Below are positions 53,894-63,758 of a stretch of DNA of 64,000 bases, piece after piece. Position 1 is the stretch's first letter; each line of letters starts with the position of its first letter. The DNA lies in contig CAKKNE010000002.1 of the NCBI GenBank assembly GCA_918797485.1, positions 5,608,501 through 5,672,500 of the forward strand, given 5' to 3'. Position numbers and translations under genes: made by a program. The notes beneath the pieces were generated by a model. The model ran no database searches, had not been told where the DNA came from, and saw only the letters and a list, made by a program, of their open reading frames with translations. The DNA comes from Pelagomonas calceolata. Taxonomy: Eukaryota > Sar > Pelagophyceae > Pelagomonadales > Pelagomonadaceae.

Positions 53894-56800
53894 TCAGTAG
53901 TAGTTGTCCCGGATCACGCGCGACGACCGCGCCCGGAGCCGCGCGACTTCCCGCGCCACCCCGTGCGTGTTGTACAGCGCCTCCAGCGCCGCGACGCGCC
54001 CGGCGTGTAATCTCAAAGGCGCGCCCCTTCTCAAGCCGACGTCCTCCTCGCCGTGGTCGTCGACGTAGATCGACGGCGCGTACGACGCGTGCGGCCCCCG
54101 CACCAAGAGGACCGCGCATTTCAGCACGAGGAAGAAGACGCCGACGCCGTCGCCGTTGATGCGCCGCGCGTGTAACGTGCAATTCCCGGGAGCACCGGGC
54201 CGCTTCGCGCCCGCATGTAACACGCGCCCCGTGAGCAAACAGACCGCGGCGCCGTGGTCGACGTCGTCGCCACCTAACCCGCGCGCGTCCCGGAGTCGCG
54301 CGTACAACTCCGTGAACGACTCCGGCAGCTTGACGAAGCGCGTCGCGCGCCGCGACGGCTGCAGCGTGCGCAGCCCGAGGTGGGACACGTCCCAGGTGGC
54401 ATGTCTTCTACCGGAAGCGTCCGGCGCGGCGTGGCCCGCCAATGAAGCCAATAATGGTGTCGGCGCGTCGCCGACCCCGGACACGCCATCATCATCCCCG
54501 AGAATCGGCGCGTGGAGCAGCTGCTCGTCATCCGTATCGTCGGAGGAGATCTCGCCATCTGAAGCGTCGAAGCAGCGCGCCTGTGAATCGTCGTCGTCGA
54601 GCGTCGAGAGGCAGAGCGCGTCGTCCTCGTCGGACGGCGCCGACGGCGGCTTCAAAGGCGGTCTCGAGGCCCCTTCATATAAAGCGCGAAAGCTCCTACA
54701 CCAACACTCCGCTAATCTAGCGTACGGCGGCGTGCTTAGTAGGGCAAACGAGATGGATAGGGGTTCTTGCGTCGAAGAGCAAGCCTCCAACGCGACGTCG
54801 ATGGCCAAGGCCAACGGCCCGACGGCCTCCTTTACGGCAGATGGCGACGGCACTACTGATCTAGGAGCCAGACCCGCCGCCGAGCGACAGACGCGATCTA
54901 ACACACGCAATCCTTCAATCTCCTCCTCGCTATCCTCATGAGTAGAGGTGGGCGCCTCCGGCTCGAGCAACAGTTGCACGATGCGCGCGAACACGACCGC
55001 GTCCCGCAACCGACACAAGTCGCCGCGCGGCCAGAGCGAGCAGCACCCGCAAAAGAACGCACACAAGTCCCACGCGAGGAGCGGCTGCCTTAAAGCTTCG
55101 TCCGTGCGCTGCGCGTTGCCTTGGGCTTCGCCGCGCCACGTCGCCGCGTCGGCGCCGTCGGGCCGTGCCAACGCGAAGGGCGCGTGGCATAGGCCCAAAG
55201 GTAGCGCCGGCGTCGCCTGGGCGATTTGCTGGCGTAGCATATCATTGATCGCGAGCATGTGGTCCTCGGCAAAAGTTCTACAGAGCCACTTGCTACCGTC
55301 CCAGTGTAAGGCGTCGGCTCTTATGGTTATGACGCTCTCCTCGTCGACGAAGCGCCGTAAACCATACTTCCTCAACAGCAAGCGTTCTGCCGATGACGTG
55401 TGGGTCGTCAACGACTCGCGCTCCCAGGCCTCCTCCGTCGCGCGGAACGGGGGCGGACTCCGCAGTAACACGTCACCGCTCAACAGGTTGGCCAAGCGGG
55501 AAGATAACGTAGAACCCCCCCCGACCATCGCGTAGCCGTCCACGCCGCCGCACCTCAACGCGCGCATGCAGGCCTTCGCGGCTCTTCTAGCACTTTCGTC
55601 GCCGTCGCCGCGCGTCGCGGACAGCAACGAAAAGCCGCAGGCCGCCCACGCGCTTAAGGCCGCCGCCGGCGGCCTTAATGCTGGCGGCGCCGCGCCACCA
55701 TCAGCAGCATCAGATAAAGCATCCACTAACCTTCGAGCCGCGCCATCTAAGGACGTTCTGGGCGCATCGGGCGCCGGAGGGGCGTTATGCCACCTTTCGA
55801 CGACCTCCGGCAAGGATAGTTGGGGAGCCGCGGGCTCGTCCCTAGCTTCCAAGACGGGATCTTCAACACAGGGCACCAGACAGTTCGCCAGGCCCTTGCA
55901 GAGCGGGCATAAAAACTCCCTTCGGGACACGTCGACGCAGAATCTCCCGTCGTACGACGTCTCTCCCGCCAGGTATTTCTGTAACACAGAAGCATAATAC
56001 GCGTCCCAGCACCCATAATGCACTCGATGACCGCAAGAAGCGACATGCACCCTCACCCGGCCCCAGCGCTTCCACGCCGACGGCTGCATCGGAATTAACG
56101 CGTCGTCGACGCCCGCGTGCTGGTCCTGTCGCAGTGACACCCACCCCACAACGTTGGAGGACTGGACCTTCGCCGACGAGCCTCTGACATGAGTCACCCG
56201 CACCTCGTCGCCGCGCTTGAAGCGTAGGACGACGCGACCCGAAGGTCGCCCGTCTTTGAGTAACTGACGGGCTTGGCAGCTTCTATTCGCGACCCAGCGC
56301 CTCCGATCGCCTCGTCGTTCTCGATCGACTTGCCTCGCCAACACACAACTCCGTTGCGCCAACGCCACAAAACCCAGGGGATCATCATCGGTAGCCGCCC
56401 CCCGACACATGATGCACGACGCGTCACATTGCTTCTCAGACTTGGACTCCTCGGCGGCGGCCTCCTCGGCCGCGAGCAAGGCCGCGAACCGGTCTTGCCT
56501 CGCCTTCATACGCGCCATGACGCGCTTCCTCGCCCGTCTCGCGCGTTCTTTGCGATCCTCGTCGGGCGACGTCGGCGTCTCGGCGAGTTGCGGTGCTCGC
56601 TGCCTTAGTAGAGAAGCACATTCATTTGATTGGGTAGCCACATGCTTGATGAGCCATTCTAAGCCATCATCGTACAAGGGCGAACCGAGGCCGCCCCGGT
56701 CCCTCAGATCCAATAACGCAGGGTAAATAACTTTCGACCATTCATCGACACAACCGTCATGTGCTACGAGTGTCGCTAGATGTAACGCGGCGCCCTCCAG

Positions 56801-59800
56801 TTCTCTTTCACCAGCTTCTTGCGATGACGAAGAACCTCGTCTGAAGGCGCCTTCCAGAGCTCGGAACGTCGTCGGGCTTCGTAACAAAGATTGGCGCATG
56901 TCTACGAAAGACGCGTGGCAATTCGACGGCTTCGCTACTAACGGCATGGCCTTCACGCGCAATCTTCTTCTGATAGATGCTATTCTTTCTTGAGCCTTCT
57001 CGTGATCACTTCTCGACAGGCGGGGAAAGCCGGGGTCGTAGCCCCCGTGCAACTCCCGCCTCAGATCCCACAATTCCCCCGTCGCATCGACGCGCACGGC
57101 GACGCGATTCAGCAAAGACTCCATGGGGACCACCGGCGCGTTCCGCGCGGCGCCGCCGCCAGCACTTACAGCCCCCCCAAAAGCTTTTGCTGCGGCCGCG
57201 ACCACCGCGACGACCTCGGAATGGCGCTGGGGCTGCACCGCTAAAGCGTGCACTAATTCTCTCAAACATCGCTCCTCCAAGGCTTCCGCCCCAGGCGGCG
57301 GCGGCGCGTCCGCCGCGAGCCTCCCAATGAGAGACAAACATTCGGCGGCCGCCGGCGCTAAAGCTTCCTTGGGCGGCGGCTGCGCCGGCCGCGCCCTTTG
57401 TGTTGCGGCCGCGACGTCCTCCGGGTCGTCGTCGTCGTTGGGAGGCGTCCGCGCGACGCGAAACGCGCCCCGTCTTGCTCTTTCACCAGGCTGCGCCGCG
57501 TTTCGTCGCGGCGTCGCGGCGCCGGCCACGGCCGCGGCCGCCGCTAAGCGTAAAGCGCGTCTTCTTTCAGGAGTGGGTGGCGGCGTCGTCTGCAGCGGCT
57601 GCGCCGGCGCCTCGGCGACGCCGGCCGGCGCCGGGGCTGTTGCTGGTAGTCTTAGAGCCGAGGCGATGGCGCCGGCGACGACGGCTACGGCCACGGCCTT
57701 GGCCCGCGCCGCCTCCTTTGCCGCACATGCGCCCGCGGAAGTCTTCGCCGCGACGTCGCCATCAGTTTCCGGTTGGAGCAGGTAGCGGTCGACGCAGAAC
57801 CGTTCTAAGCATAATCTAGCGACGGCATCGCCTCCTAGAGCCAGAGCGCCGACTTGCACCGCGCTCACGTCGGCATCTCGCAGCGCGTGGCAGAGCGGCG
57901 GCGACGCATAGGATAAAGCCGCGGATAATGCAGCGTGGCCGTTCCTTCGCCACAATCCGGCGGCGACGTGGGCGCCACACGCTAAAGCTCGTAGTGGGTG
58001 GTCCACTAATGCTCTTCCCAGAGCGTCTCGGACCCGAGACGCTTCTTCGGGCGACGTGCACTGCTGTAGACCCACTCCACATTTGTCATCGGACGACGCT
58101 TTCCCGAACAAATCGGCTAACTCAGTCGACGCCAGCGTCTTGACCGCCTTCCGCTCCGTGTCGTCGTCCTCGTCGTCCGACAAGTCTTCCAATCTCTCCG
58201 CGGCGACGACGACGCGCCGTCGGTCTCGAGGTGCCGCCGACGCTAGAGGTGGGAGTGGATCCAAGCCAACGGCCGCGGCTTTGAGAGCGGCAGCCGCCAC
58301 GAATCTATGTAAAGGTAAGTGTAGAGATACGGGCTGCGAGCAGACATCGTACAGTATAACATCTCCATCACTCTGAACTGTCAATTCTTCAAATTTCGAG
58401 ACGCGTCTCCATTCATGGGTACCGGCCCTAGCTGCCAGCCACTCGAGTAAAGCCGCGGCGCCGCCCCACAGAGCGCCTAGCGCGGCTTCCCGGCCATCGT
58501 CCACTTCGAGAGCTCGAGCGACGAGCAACTCGGTAGCAGACGCCACATTTAACGCGAGGTTAAATGCGGGCACCCATCTTCTGGATTCATATTCTACATG
58601 GGGCTCCGACCCATCCCTTCTCGTGGCCTCATCCACACCTTGCAAGCGCGACAGTAAAGCCAGCCACGCTCGCAAAGGCGCCCGGCCCGGCCCGCCCTCA
58701 TCCACAAACTCGGCCCGTAGCATCTCGTGGGCGACCTTCTCCGTCTGCAGGGCGTACTCGAAATCACGTAAAGCGTGCGCGAACCGTCGATGTTGGACCA
58801 CGGGCTCTTCCAGGAACCGGTCCGGGTCTATTGAAGGAGTTGTGCTACGTCTCCGAGGCGTGGCTCCCGGACTCGAATCTTCTTGGCGCCACCTCTCCAG
58901 GATCTGTTGCCTTCGTTCATCCTCTTCGTCCGACTCGCTTTCGTGCGGCAGGGGCGACGACGGTTCCAAGGCTGGCGGCGCTCTTCGAGAAGGTCTCGCG
59001 TGCCTCCCTTCTCTTCTTCGTTCTCTTGCTGCATCACAACCGGCAGACCCTAAACAGGCCAGTAGAGCTCTGAGGACGACCGCTAAAACACCAGCATGCG
59101 CTAGTTTTGGGTCGTCGCGTCTCGGTGTTAATGCACGTCGTACTAATGAAGGCGTCGTGAAGATCTGCACAGATAAAGCAAATATAGTGTCGTCGGCCGT
59201 GCCCACGCCGCGCGCGAATAGTCGAGACACACTCCCGTAGGCGCCTAGTAGAGCATCGGCGAGCGACGCCCGCGCGACGGCGTCCACTAAAGCCCTCAAC
59301 AGCACGTCGTGGCACGCGGAACGTAGCGGTCTTGGGAGTAGCGCGTCGCAGGCCACCAAAACGCCAAAGGCACTGGAAGCGAAGCCGCTCTCACCTTCGT
59401 CGAGCTGCAGTCGCCTTTCACTCTTCTCTAGTCGCTCAACCAATGAGAAGCGCGACGACTTGAGTAGAGCAGGCGCGCCCGGCGTATTGGGTAAGGGTAG
59501 AGGCGCCGCGAAGGCGTCCGCCACGAGGCGTCGCAGGGCGTCCGCACCTCTCACCAACTCCGAGAGCCACTTCGCGAGTTGCGTGGCTCGCAGTTCTCGT
59601 TCAAGTAGCTCGTCGTCGACCGCCGCACCTAGTAACCCGCGCGCGTGCACGGCTCGTAATGCTGTTTGGGCGTCACCGAGCGGCAACAACGCGTCGCCCT
59701 CGCGGTCTACCCTTCCAGCTAAATCGCGAGCTCGTGCTACTGAGAGACCGAGACCAGCTAAGGCGCCAATGACATCGTCATACGAGTGGACGTCGTCGTC

Positions 59801-60592
59801 GTGCAATCTCACCCTAACACCTTGATCCTCGTCCCTCGATTGCGCTGCTGCGGAAAGTCTATCTAACAAGCCCGTCTCCTCGTTCGGTTCCGTCGTCGAG
59901 AAGGCCGGGTTCGAGTTGAAGGGTTCGTGGGCACCGGCCGCCCGCACAGCGGCTCCCACGACATACCGAGCCGCTTCTCGTACCACAACTTCGCCCGCTT
60001 GCCTTAGACCGGGTGGTAGTGATGCTAGAGGATCCTCCTCGACGACCGAAGACGCTCGGTGCTTCGCGCAGCAGCCCTCGGCGACCCATGCCTCCGGGTC
60101 CCCGCAGTCGCAACAGCCGCCCGGCGCGGCCCGGTGGAAGAAGACCTCGTGGCCCTGGTGATTTGAGGATCTAAAACAAGCGTCACAAAGGACACACGTG
60201 TTGTCTTTTTGGCAGGTTCTGCAATTCCACGCAATATCGCCCGCGGCAAAAACGTGGCCACAAGCTCTTTGATTCGTTTCTGCTAGCTTCGCTAATAACC
60301 CAAACGGTCCGTCATTCTGGGCCACGCGGCAGCACAAGAGATGCGTGGCCCAGCTCCTCAGTTGCTTCGGCGGGGCACTCGCGAAGCACCTTCTCGCGGC
60401 CCTCGCAATAGCCTCGGTGTCGCCGTCGGCATGGGCGGCCGACACACACGCGGCGAACTCATGCGGAGAGAAGCGCTCCGCTAAGGGAGCGTCGCTCGCT
60501 AAAGCCGCCTTGAGGAGCTCCGTCGGGCTCGGCTCGGACGCGTGCACAGGCGTCAGGGCCGGGTCCTCGGGCTCGGGCTGGCTGATGTTCAT
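53894..60592 (-). CDS. UBR-box E3 ubiquitin ligase (N-recognin, UBR1/PRT6-like)
   Basis: A 2,232-residue intronless protein. UBR zinc box at 111-178: CGHVFAAGDIAWNCRTCQKD, CVLCDACFRSSNHQGHE, CCDCGDPEAWVAEGCC. It binds destabilising N-terminal residues (N-degrons). A long helical middle follows (with an ARM-like stretch and Ala-rich linkers). A RING-type module near ~1390-1560 has CDASCIMC, CGHRVHYGCWDAYYA and FLCPLCKGL, with unusual insertions between zinc ligands (RGDRRRWVANRS). The C-terminal autoinhibitory (UBLC) domain holds SFTELYARLRDARGL, AVCLLTGRVLHAG, CTLHARRINGDGVGVFFLV and FLV..C..LL and a conserved final RVAALEALYNTHGVA. It marks proteins for proteasomal turnover by the Arg/N-degron pathway. 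No ClpS-like domain was recognised. Confidence 0.92.
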   Translation of the reverse strand: MNISQPEPEDPALTPVHASEPSPTELLKAALASDAPLAERFSPHEFAACVSAAHADGDTEAIARAARRCFASAPPKQLRSWATHLLCCRVAQNDGPFGLLAKLAETNQRACGHVFAAGDIAWNCRTCQKDNTCVLCDACFRSSNHQGHEVFFHRAAPGGCCDCGDPEAWVAEGCCAKHRASSVVEEDPLASLPPGLRQAGEVVVREAARYVVGAAVRAAGAHEPFNSNPAFSTTEPNEETGLLDRLSAAAQSRDEDQGVRVRLHDDDVHSYDDVIGALAGLGLSVARARDLAGRVDREGDALLPLGDAQTALRAVHARGLLGAAVDDELLERELRATQLAKWLSELVRGADALRRLVADAFAAPLPLPNTPGAPALLKSSRFSLVERLEKSERRLQLDEGESGFASSAFGVLVACDALLPRPLRSACHDVLLRALVDAVARASLADALLGAYGSVSRLFARGVGTADDTIFALSVQIFTTPSLVRRALTPRRDDPKLAHAGVLAVVLRALLACLGSAGCDAARERRREGRHARPSRRAPPALEPSSPLPHESESDEEDERRQQILERWRQEDSSPGATPRRRSTTPSIDPDRFLEEPVVQHRRFAHALRDFEYALQTEKVAHEMLRAEFVDEGGPGRAPLRAWLALLSRLQGVDEATRRDGSEPHVEYESRRWVPAFNLALNVASATELLVARALEVDDGREAALGALWGGAAALLEWLAARAGTHEWRRVSKFEELTVQSDGDVILYDVCSQPVSLHLPLHRFVAAAALKAAAVGLDPLPPLASAAPRDRRRVVVAAERLEDLSDDEDDDTERKAVKTLASTELADLFGKASSDDKCGVGLQQCTSPEEASRVRDALGRALVDHPLRALACGAHVAAGLWRRNGHAALSAALSYASPPLCHALRDADVSAVQVGALALGGDAVARLCLERFCVDRYLLQPETDGDVAAKTSAGACAAKEAARAKAVAVAVVAGAIASALRLPATAPAPAGVAEAPAQPLQTTPPPTPERRRALRLAAAAAVAGAATPRRNAAQPGERARRGAFRVARTPPNDDDDPEDVAAATQRARPAQPPPKEALAPAAAECLSLIGRLAADAPPPPGAEALEERCLRELVHALAVQPQRHSEVVAVVAAAAKAFGGAVSAGGGAARNAPVVPMESLLNRVAVRVDATGELWDLRRELHGGYDPGFPRLSRSDHEKAQERIASIRRRLRVKAMPLVAKPSNCHASFVDMRQSLLRSPTTFRALEGAFRRGSSSSQEAGERELEGAALHLATLVAHDGCVDEWSKVIYPALLDLRDRGGLGSPLYDDGLEWLIKHVATQSNECASLLRQRAPQLAETPTSPDEDRKERARRARKRVMARMKARQDRFAALLAAEEAAAEESKSEKQCDASCIMCRGAATDDDPLGFVALAQRSCVLARQVDRERRGDRRRWVANRSCQARQLLKDGRPSGRVVLRFKRGDEVRVTHVRGSSAKVQSSNVVGWVSLRQDQHAGVDDALIPMQPSAWKRWGRVRVHVASCGHRVHYGCWDAYYASVLQKYLAGETSYDGRFCVDVSRREFLCPLCKGLANCLVPCVEDPVLEARDEPAAPQLSLPEVVERWHNAPPAPDAPRTSLDGAARRLVDALSDAADGGAAPPALRPPAAALSAWAACGFSLLSATRGDGDESARRAAKACMRALRCGGVDGYAMVGGGSTLSSRLANLLSGDVLLRSPPPFRATEEAWERESLTTHTSSAERLLLRKYGLRRFVDEESVITIRADALHWDGSKWLCRTFAEDHMLAINDMLRQQIAQATPALPLGLCHAPFALARPDGADAATWRGEAQGNAQRTDEALRQPLLAWDLCAFFCGCCSLWPRGDLCRLRDAVVFARIVQLLLEPEAPTSTHEDSEEEIEGLRVLDRVCRSAAGLAPRSVVPSPSAVKEAVGPLALAIDVALEACSSTQEPLSISFALLSTPPYARLAECWCRSFRALYEGASRPPLKPPSAPSDEDDALCLSTLDDDDSQARCFDASDGEISSDDTDDEQLLHAPILGDDDGVSGVGDAPTPLLASLAGHAAPDASGRRHATWDVSHLGLRTLQPSRRATRFVKLPESFTELYARLRDARGLGGDDVDHGAAVCLLTGRVLHAGAKRPGAPGNCTLHARRINGDGVGVFFLVLKCAVLLVRGPHASYAPSIYVDDHGEEDVGLRRGAPLRLHAGRVAALEALYNTHGVAREVARLRARSSRVIRDNYY

Positions 60593-60625
60593 TCTTGTGT
60601 TTTTGGTGTTCGTCTCTGCTCTTGG

Positions 60626-60700
60626 CCTAGCGCTGCACGGGGCCTAGCGCTGCACGGGGCCTAGCGCTGGATGGGAGCCGAAGTGCTCTTGTCTAGCGCT
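60626..60700. repeat. 17-bp minisatellite upstream of the UBR gene
   Basis: CCTAGCGCTGCACGGGG starts at 60626, 60643 and 60660 (the third copy diverges after CCTAGCGCTG), with a fourth partial copy at 60692 (TCTAGCGCTGTATG). Same 17-bp period as the repeat at 17787, and also just 5' of a start codon. Confidence 0.75.
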
Positions 60701-60850
60701 GTATGAGTCCGAGGAGTTGGGCGGCCCGTAGGCTCTGATACCTCTCCCAGAGCTCGGGTAGGTTGATGAGGTACTGTTCAACTATCTTGGGCTACCTTTA
60801 GGCTCGTTAAAGCGCCGCGAAGGCTGCTTTTGTCAAGTCCGCTGTGATTC

Positions 60851-60871
60851 CTAGTACTGGTGTAACACTAG
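60851..60871 (+). promoter_or_regulatory. Palindromic promoter element, copy 16 (variant)
   Basis: Left arm CTAGTACT, core GTGTAA, right arm CACTAG (21 bp). 259 bp from the UBR start and 85 bp from the HMG-box gene start at 60956. Confidence 0.55.
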
Positions 60872-60955
60872 CTCGTTTCTATAACTCGACACAGCAGGGT
60901 CAAGCGCAGTGTTCCAGCCCGCGGCCGTGGAACATAAATACAGACAGCGAAACGC

Positions 60956-61259
60956 ATGCCCGCAGCGGCATCTGTCAGACCCTGCCCCGCCTGCACGTTT
61001 CACAACCTTCCCAGCGCTACGCATTGCGACGTCTGCGACGAGCCTCTCGGCGCTGCAGTAGCGCCGGCCATAATCACTCCCGCGAAGAGCATGGACGGCG
61101 TAAAAGTCAAAACGGAGGGCGTAACCGTCAAGCCGGAGTCCGCCGATGGCGCGGCGCCCGCCGTCGTGAAGACCGAGGTCAAGGCGGAGGTCAAAGACGA
61201 GGACGAGGAGGAGCCCGCCCTCGTCTGCGTGCCGAAGACGGCGCCCAAGAAGAAGCAGG

Positions 61260-61290
<31 letters not shown>

Positions 61291-62230
61291 GCCGCGCGCC
61301 GCGCCGGCACCCGCGCCAGCCGCACAAGCGACGCGGCCCGCGCCCGCCCCGCAAGATGATGATGATGACGACGACGAGGAGCCCGACATCTGCCGGCCGC
61401 GGACGGCCCCCGTCGTAGATGAAGACGAGAAGGTGCCGATGAAGAAGCAGTCCGGGTACCAGTTCCACAACGCGACGCACCGCGCGGCCGTCAAGAAGGA
61501 AATAGAAGAGGCCAATCCGGACATGCCGGCCAAGGAGAAGAACGCGCTGATCACGAAGCGGCTCGGGGACATGTGGGGTAGGTTAGATAAGGCCGCGCAG
61601 CACCGGTACAAGGCCGACGCGCCGTATGTGGTCATAAAACAGAAGGGGCCGCATAAACCGGAGCCGCCGAGACTGGTCGACCTGCCGGCGGGCACGCACG
61701 GCAAGTGCAAGCGGTGCGGCGAAGGCGTGGAAGAGAGAGCTGTGGTTGTAGGTTCTAGAAGGTGGAAGGTCAAGTGCTTCCGGGAGTCGACGTCATTAGA
61801 AGTAGGAGACGGGTCGCACAAGTGCAAGGTCTCCGGTGAGATGATAGAGTCGGGTGCGGTCTGCCTGGCGGTCAAGGTAAAGTCGGCCACTATTTATTTC
61901 GAGGCAAGCAAGGTCGCGCCCTTCCTGCGGGCTTTACTAAAACCGGCGCTGCCCGATGCGTTGTTCGGCGGCTTCGATGCCCTGGGAGGTCCCGAGAAGC
62001 GGGCGTTCTACGCGCTCTTTCCGGACGTGGCGTTGCCGGAGCAGTACAAGAGCAAGGGGCAGAAGGCGCAGGCGAAAACGGCGAAGGAGTTCGACTTCGC
62101 GGCGATGGTGGGGCGCCCGCGCGACACGCGCTACGATATAGATGACGACGACTCCGAGGAGGACGAGGAGCCGGTCGCGCCGGCGCCGAAGAAGCGGCGC
62201 GTCATCGAGGACCTCGAGGACGACGTCTAG
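60956..62230 (+). CDS. Nuclear protein with RanBP2-type zinc finger, HMG box and a C-terminal zinc module
   Basis: 424 residues. N-terminal zinc finger CPACTFHNLPSATHCDVCDE (C..C..N....C..C, RanBP2/NZF type; the Trp is replaced by Phe). A Lys/Glu region then an Ala/Pro linker and an acidic run (QDDDDDDDEEPD) follow. An HMG box spans ~165-225: GYQFHNATHRAAVKKEIEEA, NPDMPAKEKNALITKRLGDM and WGRLDKAAQHRYKADAPY. A second zinc module begins KCKRCGEGVEERAVVVGSRR and continues to VKCFRES, GSHKCKVSGEMIESGAVC, and a helix with KVAPFLRALL. That region resembles PARP-type DNA-end-binding fingers or PADR1. A DEEE-tail with KKRR signals (PKKRRVIEDLE) suggests nuclear import. A DNA/RNA-binding architectural or damage-response factor, inferred. 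Confidence 0.7.
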
Positions 62231-62265
62231 TCCTCTGTGTAAGTGATCATACAAGAACAATGACA

Positions 62266-63483
62266 TTAGGACAGGTCCGCCACGCGGCCCGCATTTATCA
62301 ACGCCTCGAAGCGTCTTTGCGACGGCGCGTAGAGCGCCTCGAGTTTCAATCGCAGCGGCTCGGCGATGGCGAAGGCGCTCTTCCGCGTGCCGCAGTCGTG
62401 CCAGCACGTCTGCTTCCTCGGCGGGTTCACACCGTCGACGCCGAGGAAGCGCGCCACGTTCTGCAGCACGCGCGCCGTCTCCGCGAACAGGGCCTCGGCC
62501 CGGACGGCACCCACACGTGAATAGAGTGAAGCGTACGTGGTCGCGTGGTCCCCATATAACCCCTTGTAGAGGTACCGCTTGCAGGCTGGTCGTATGTTAT
62601 AATTCTTGTTGACCCAGCAGTTCTTGGGCTGGCCGTCGATGAAGTGGGCGCATCGCTCCACGTACTCAACTAATGAATGTCCGGACGACGAGTTCCCACT
62701 CCCACCAATAAATTGCGAGACGGCGGGCGCCAGTACCACGCATCGCCGGAAGACGGGCAATTCCCCTGAAACAGCTTCATTAAACGAACGGTCCTCGCTC
62801 CCCGCCCGCCGGTTCTGGTCCCACGCCGCGTGCGCGCGTTTGATGGGGTCCCGCCAGAGCAGGATGATGTGGGCTTCTGGTAGGAATTTCGACAGGTGGA
62901 CGGCGGCGATAGGATCAGCTAAGTAGTCCGGCGACGCATCTACAATTCCACCTCTCCTACCAAGGCCATTCACGTAGCTTCTGGAGCGGCACGCGTCGAT
63001 GACGTGGTGGCTATCGAAGAAGTGCTGCTCCTTGCGGCCGTTCGGTGCTCGCACGAAATGTGGGGAATTGACGAGAGCGTCATATAGTAGGGTCGTGCCG
63101 CACTTCTGCTCTCCTATGAGCGAGACGAACGGTCGTCCTCGCAAGACAGATAACGGCCCGAAGGCGTCCTCAGAAACGGACCAGGCCGGGCCCTTCACCT
63201 TGAGCGTGGCGACCTTCTTCTCGATTCTTTTAGCGGCGTTCGTGTCCATGTCTGAACACCATGTAAATTCCGTGTCGCAGCGTCGTCGCGCGTTCGCGCA
63301 CTGTAAATCGGAACACGCGAGCTGGCAAGCACAAGGGTCCCGGCCCCTTCGCGGCGTGTTCGGGCAGGCGTGGTCCACTCTACTCGTCGCGAGGCGCGCG
63401 GCGGCGTCGAACAGCTTCGGGTCGAGGTGTTGCTGGGCGGCCGCTATCGAGACGCAGAGCCAGCGCATCATGCTGCCCCGCAT
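62266..63483 (-). CDS. Sulfotransferase (heparan-sulfate/NDST-type family), secretory
   Basis: 405 residues from ATG 63483; ATGs at 63471 and 63468 (MRWLCVSIAAAQQ) also fit and make a neater signal peptide. The N-terminal ~90 residues have Cys clusters (CACQLACSDLQCANARRRC). The PAPS-binding 5'-PSB is GEQKCGTTLLYDALV and the 3'-PB is HIILLWRDPIKRAHAAW, with EAVSGELPVF and CWVNKNYNIRPACKRYLYKG between; the final segment has CWHDCGTRKSAFAIAEPLRL. These are the sulfotransferase_1-type nucleotide sites of Golgi carbohydrate sulfotransferases, which transfer sulfate from PAPS to glycans. Algal sulfated polysaccharides would be a natural acceptor, but this is inference. Divergent from the NASP-like gene. 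Confidence 0.8.
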   Translation of the reverse strand: MRGSMMRWLCVSIAAAQQHLDPKLFDAAARLATSRVDHACPNTPRRGRDPCACQLACSDLQCANARRRCDTEFTWCSDMDTNAAKRIEKKVATLKVKGPAWSVSEDAFGPLSVLRGRPFVSLIGEQKCGTTLLYDALVNSPHFVRAPNGRKEQHFFDSHHVIDACRSRSYVNGLGRRGGIVDASPDYLADPIAAVHLSKFLPEAHIILLWRDPIKRAHAAWDQNRRAGSEDRSFNEAVSGELPVFRRCVVLAPAVSQFIGGSGNSSSGHSLVEYVERCAHFIDGQPKNCWVNKNYNIRPACKRYLYKGLYGDHATTYASLYSRVGAVRAEALFAETARVLQNVARFLGVDGVNPPRKQTCWHDCGTRKSAFAIAEPLRLKLEALYAPSQRRFEALINAGRVADLS

Positions 63484-63568
63484 CGATGCGGCTCCCAGCG
63501 ACCCTTCGGTCGCGTTTTCGGGGCAGCGGGCAGCAATTGCGGGCTGCTGGAAAAACAAGCTGTGCTTG

Positions 63569-63590
63569 CTAGTGTGTTACATGCCGCTAG
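63569..63590 (+). promoter_or_regulatory. Palindromic promoter element, copy 17
   Basis: Left arm CTAGTGTG, core TTACAT, right arm CGCTAG. 86 bp from the sulfotransferase start (63483) and 169 bp from the NASP-like start (63759). Confidence 0.77.
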
Positions 63591-63758
63591 GGCGTGCTGC
63601 CTCCAAAACTACTCGCAGCGTTTTGTGCAGCCTGCCTAGGGCTTTCGACGCAGTTGCATAGCGCAGTAGCCAGCCGAGGACCTCACGCGCCAGCCAGCAT
63701 CACGCCGCCGCCGCTTGAGACGCAGCGGTAGCTCTGCAATTCAAAAGACAGATTTCAA

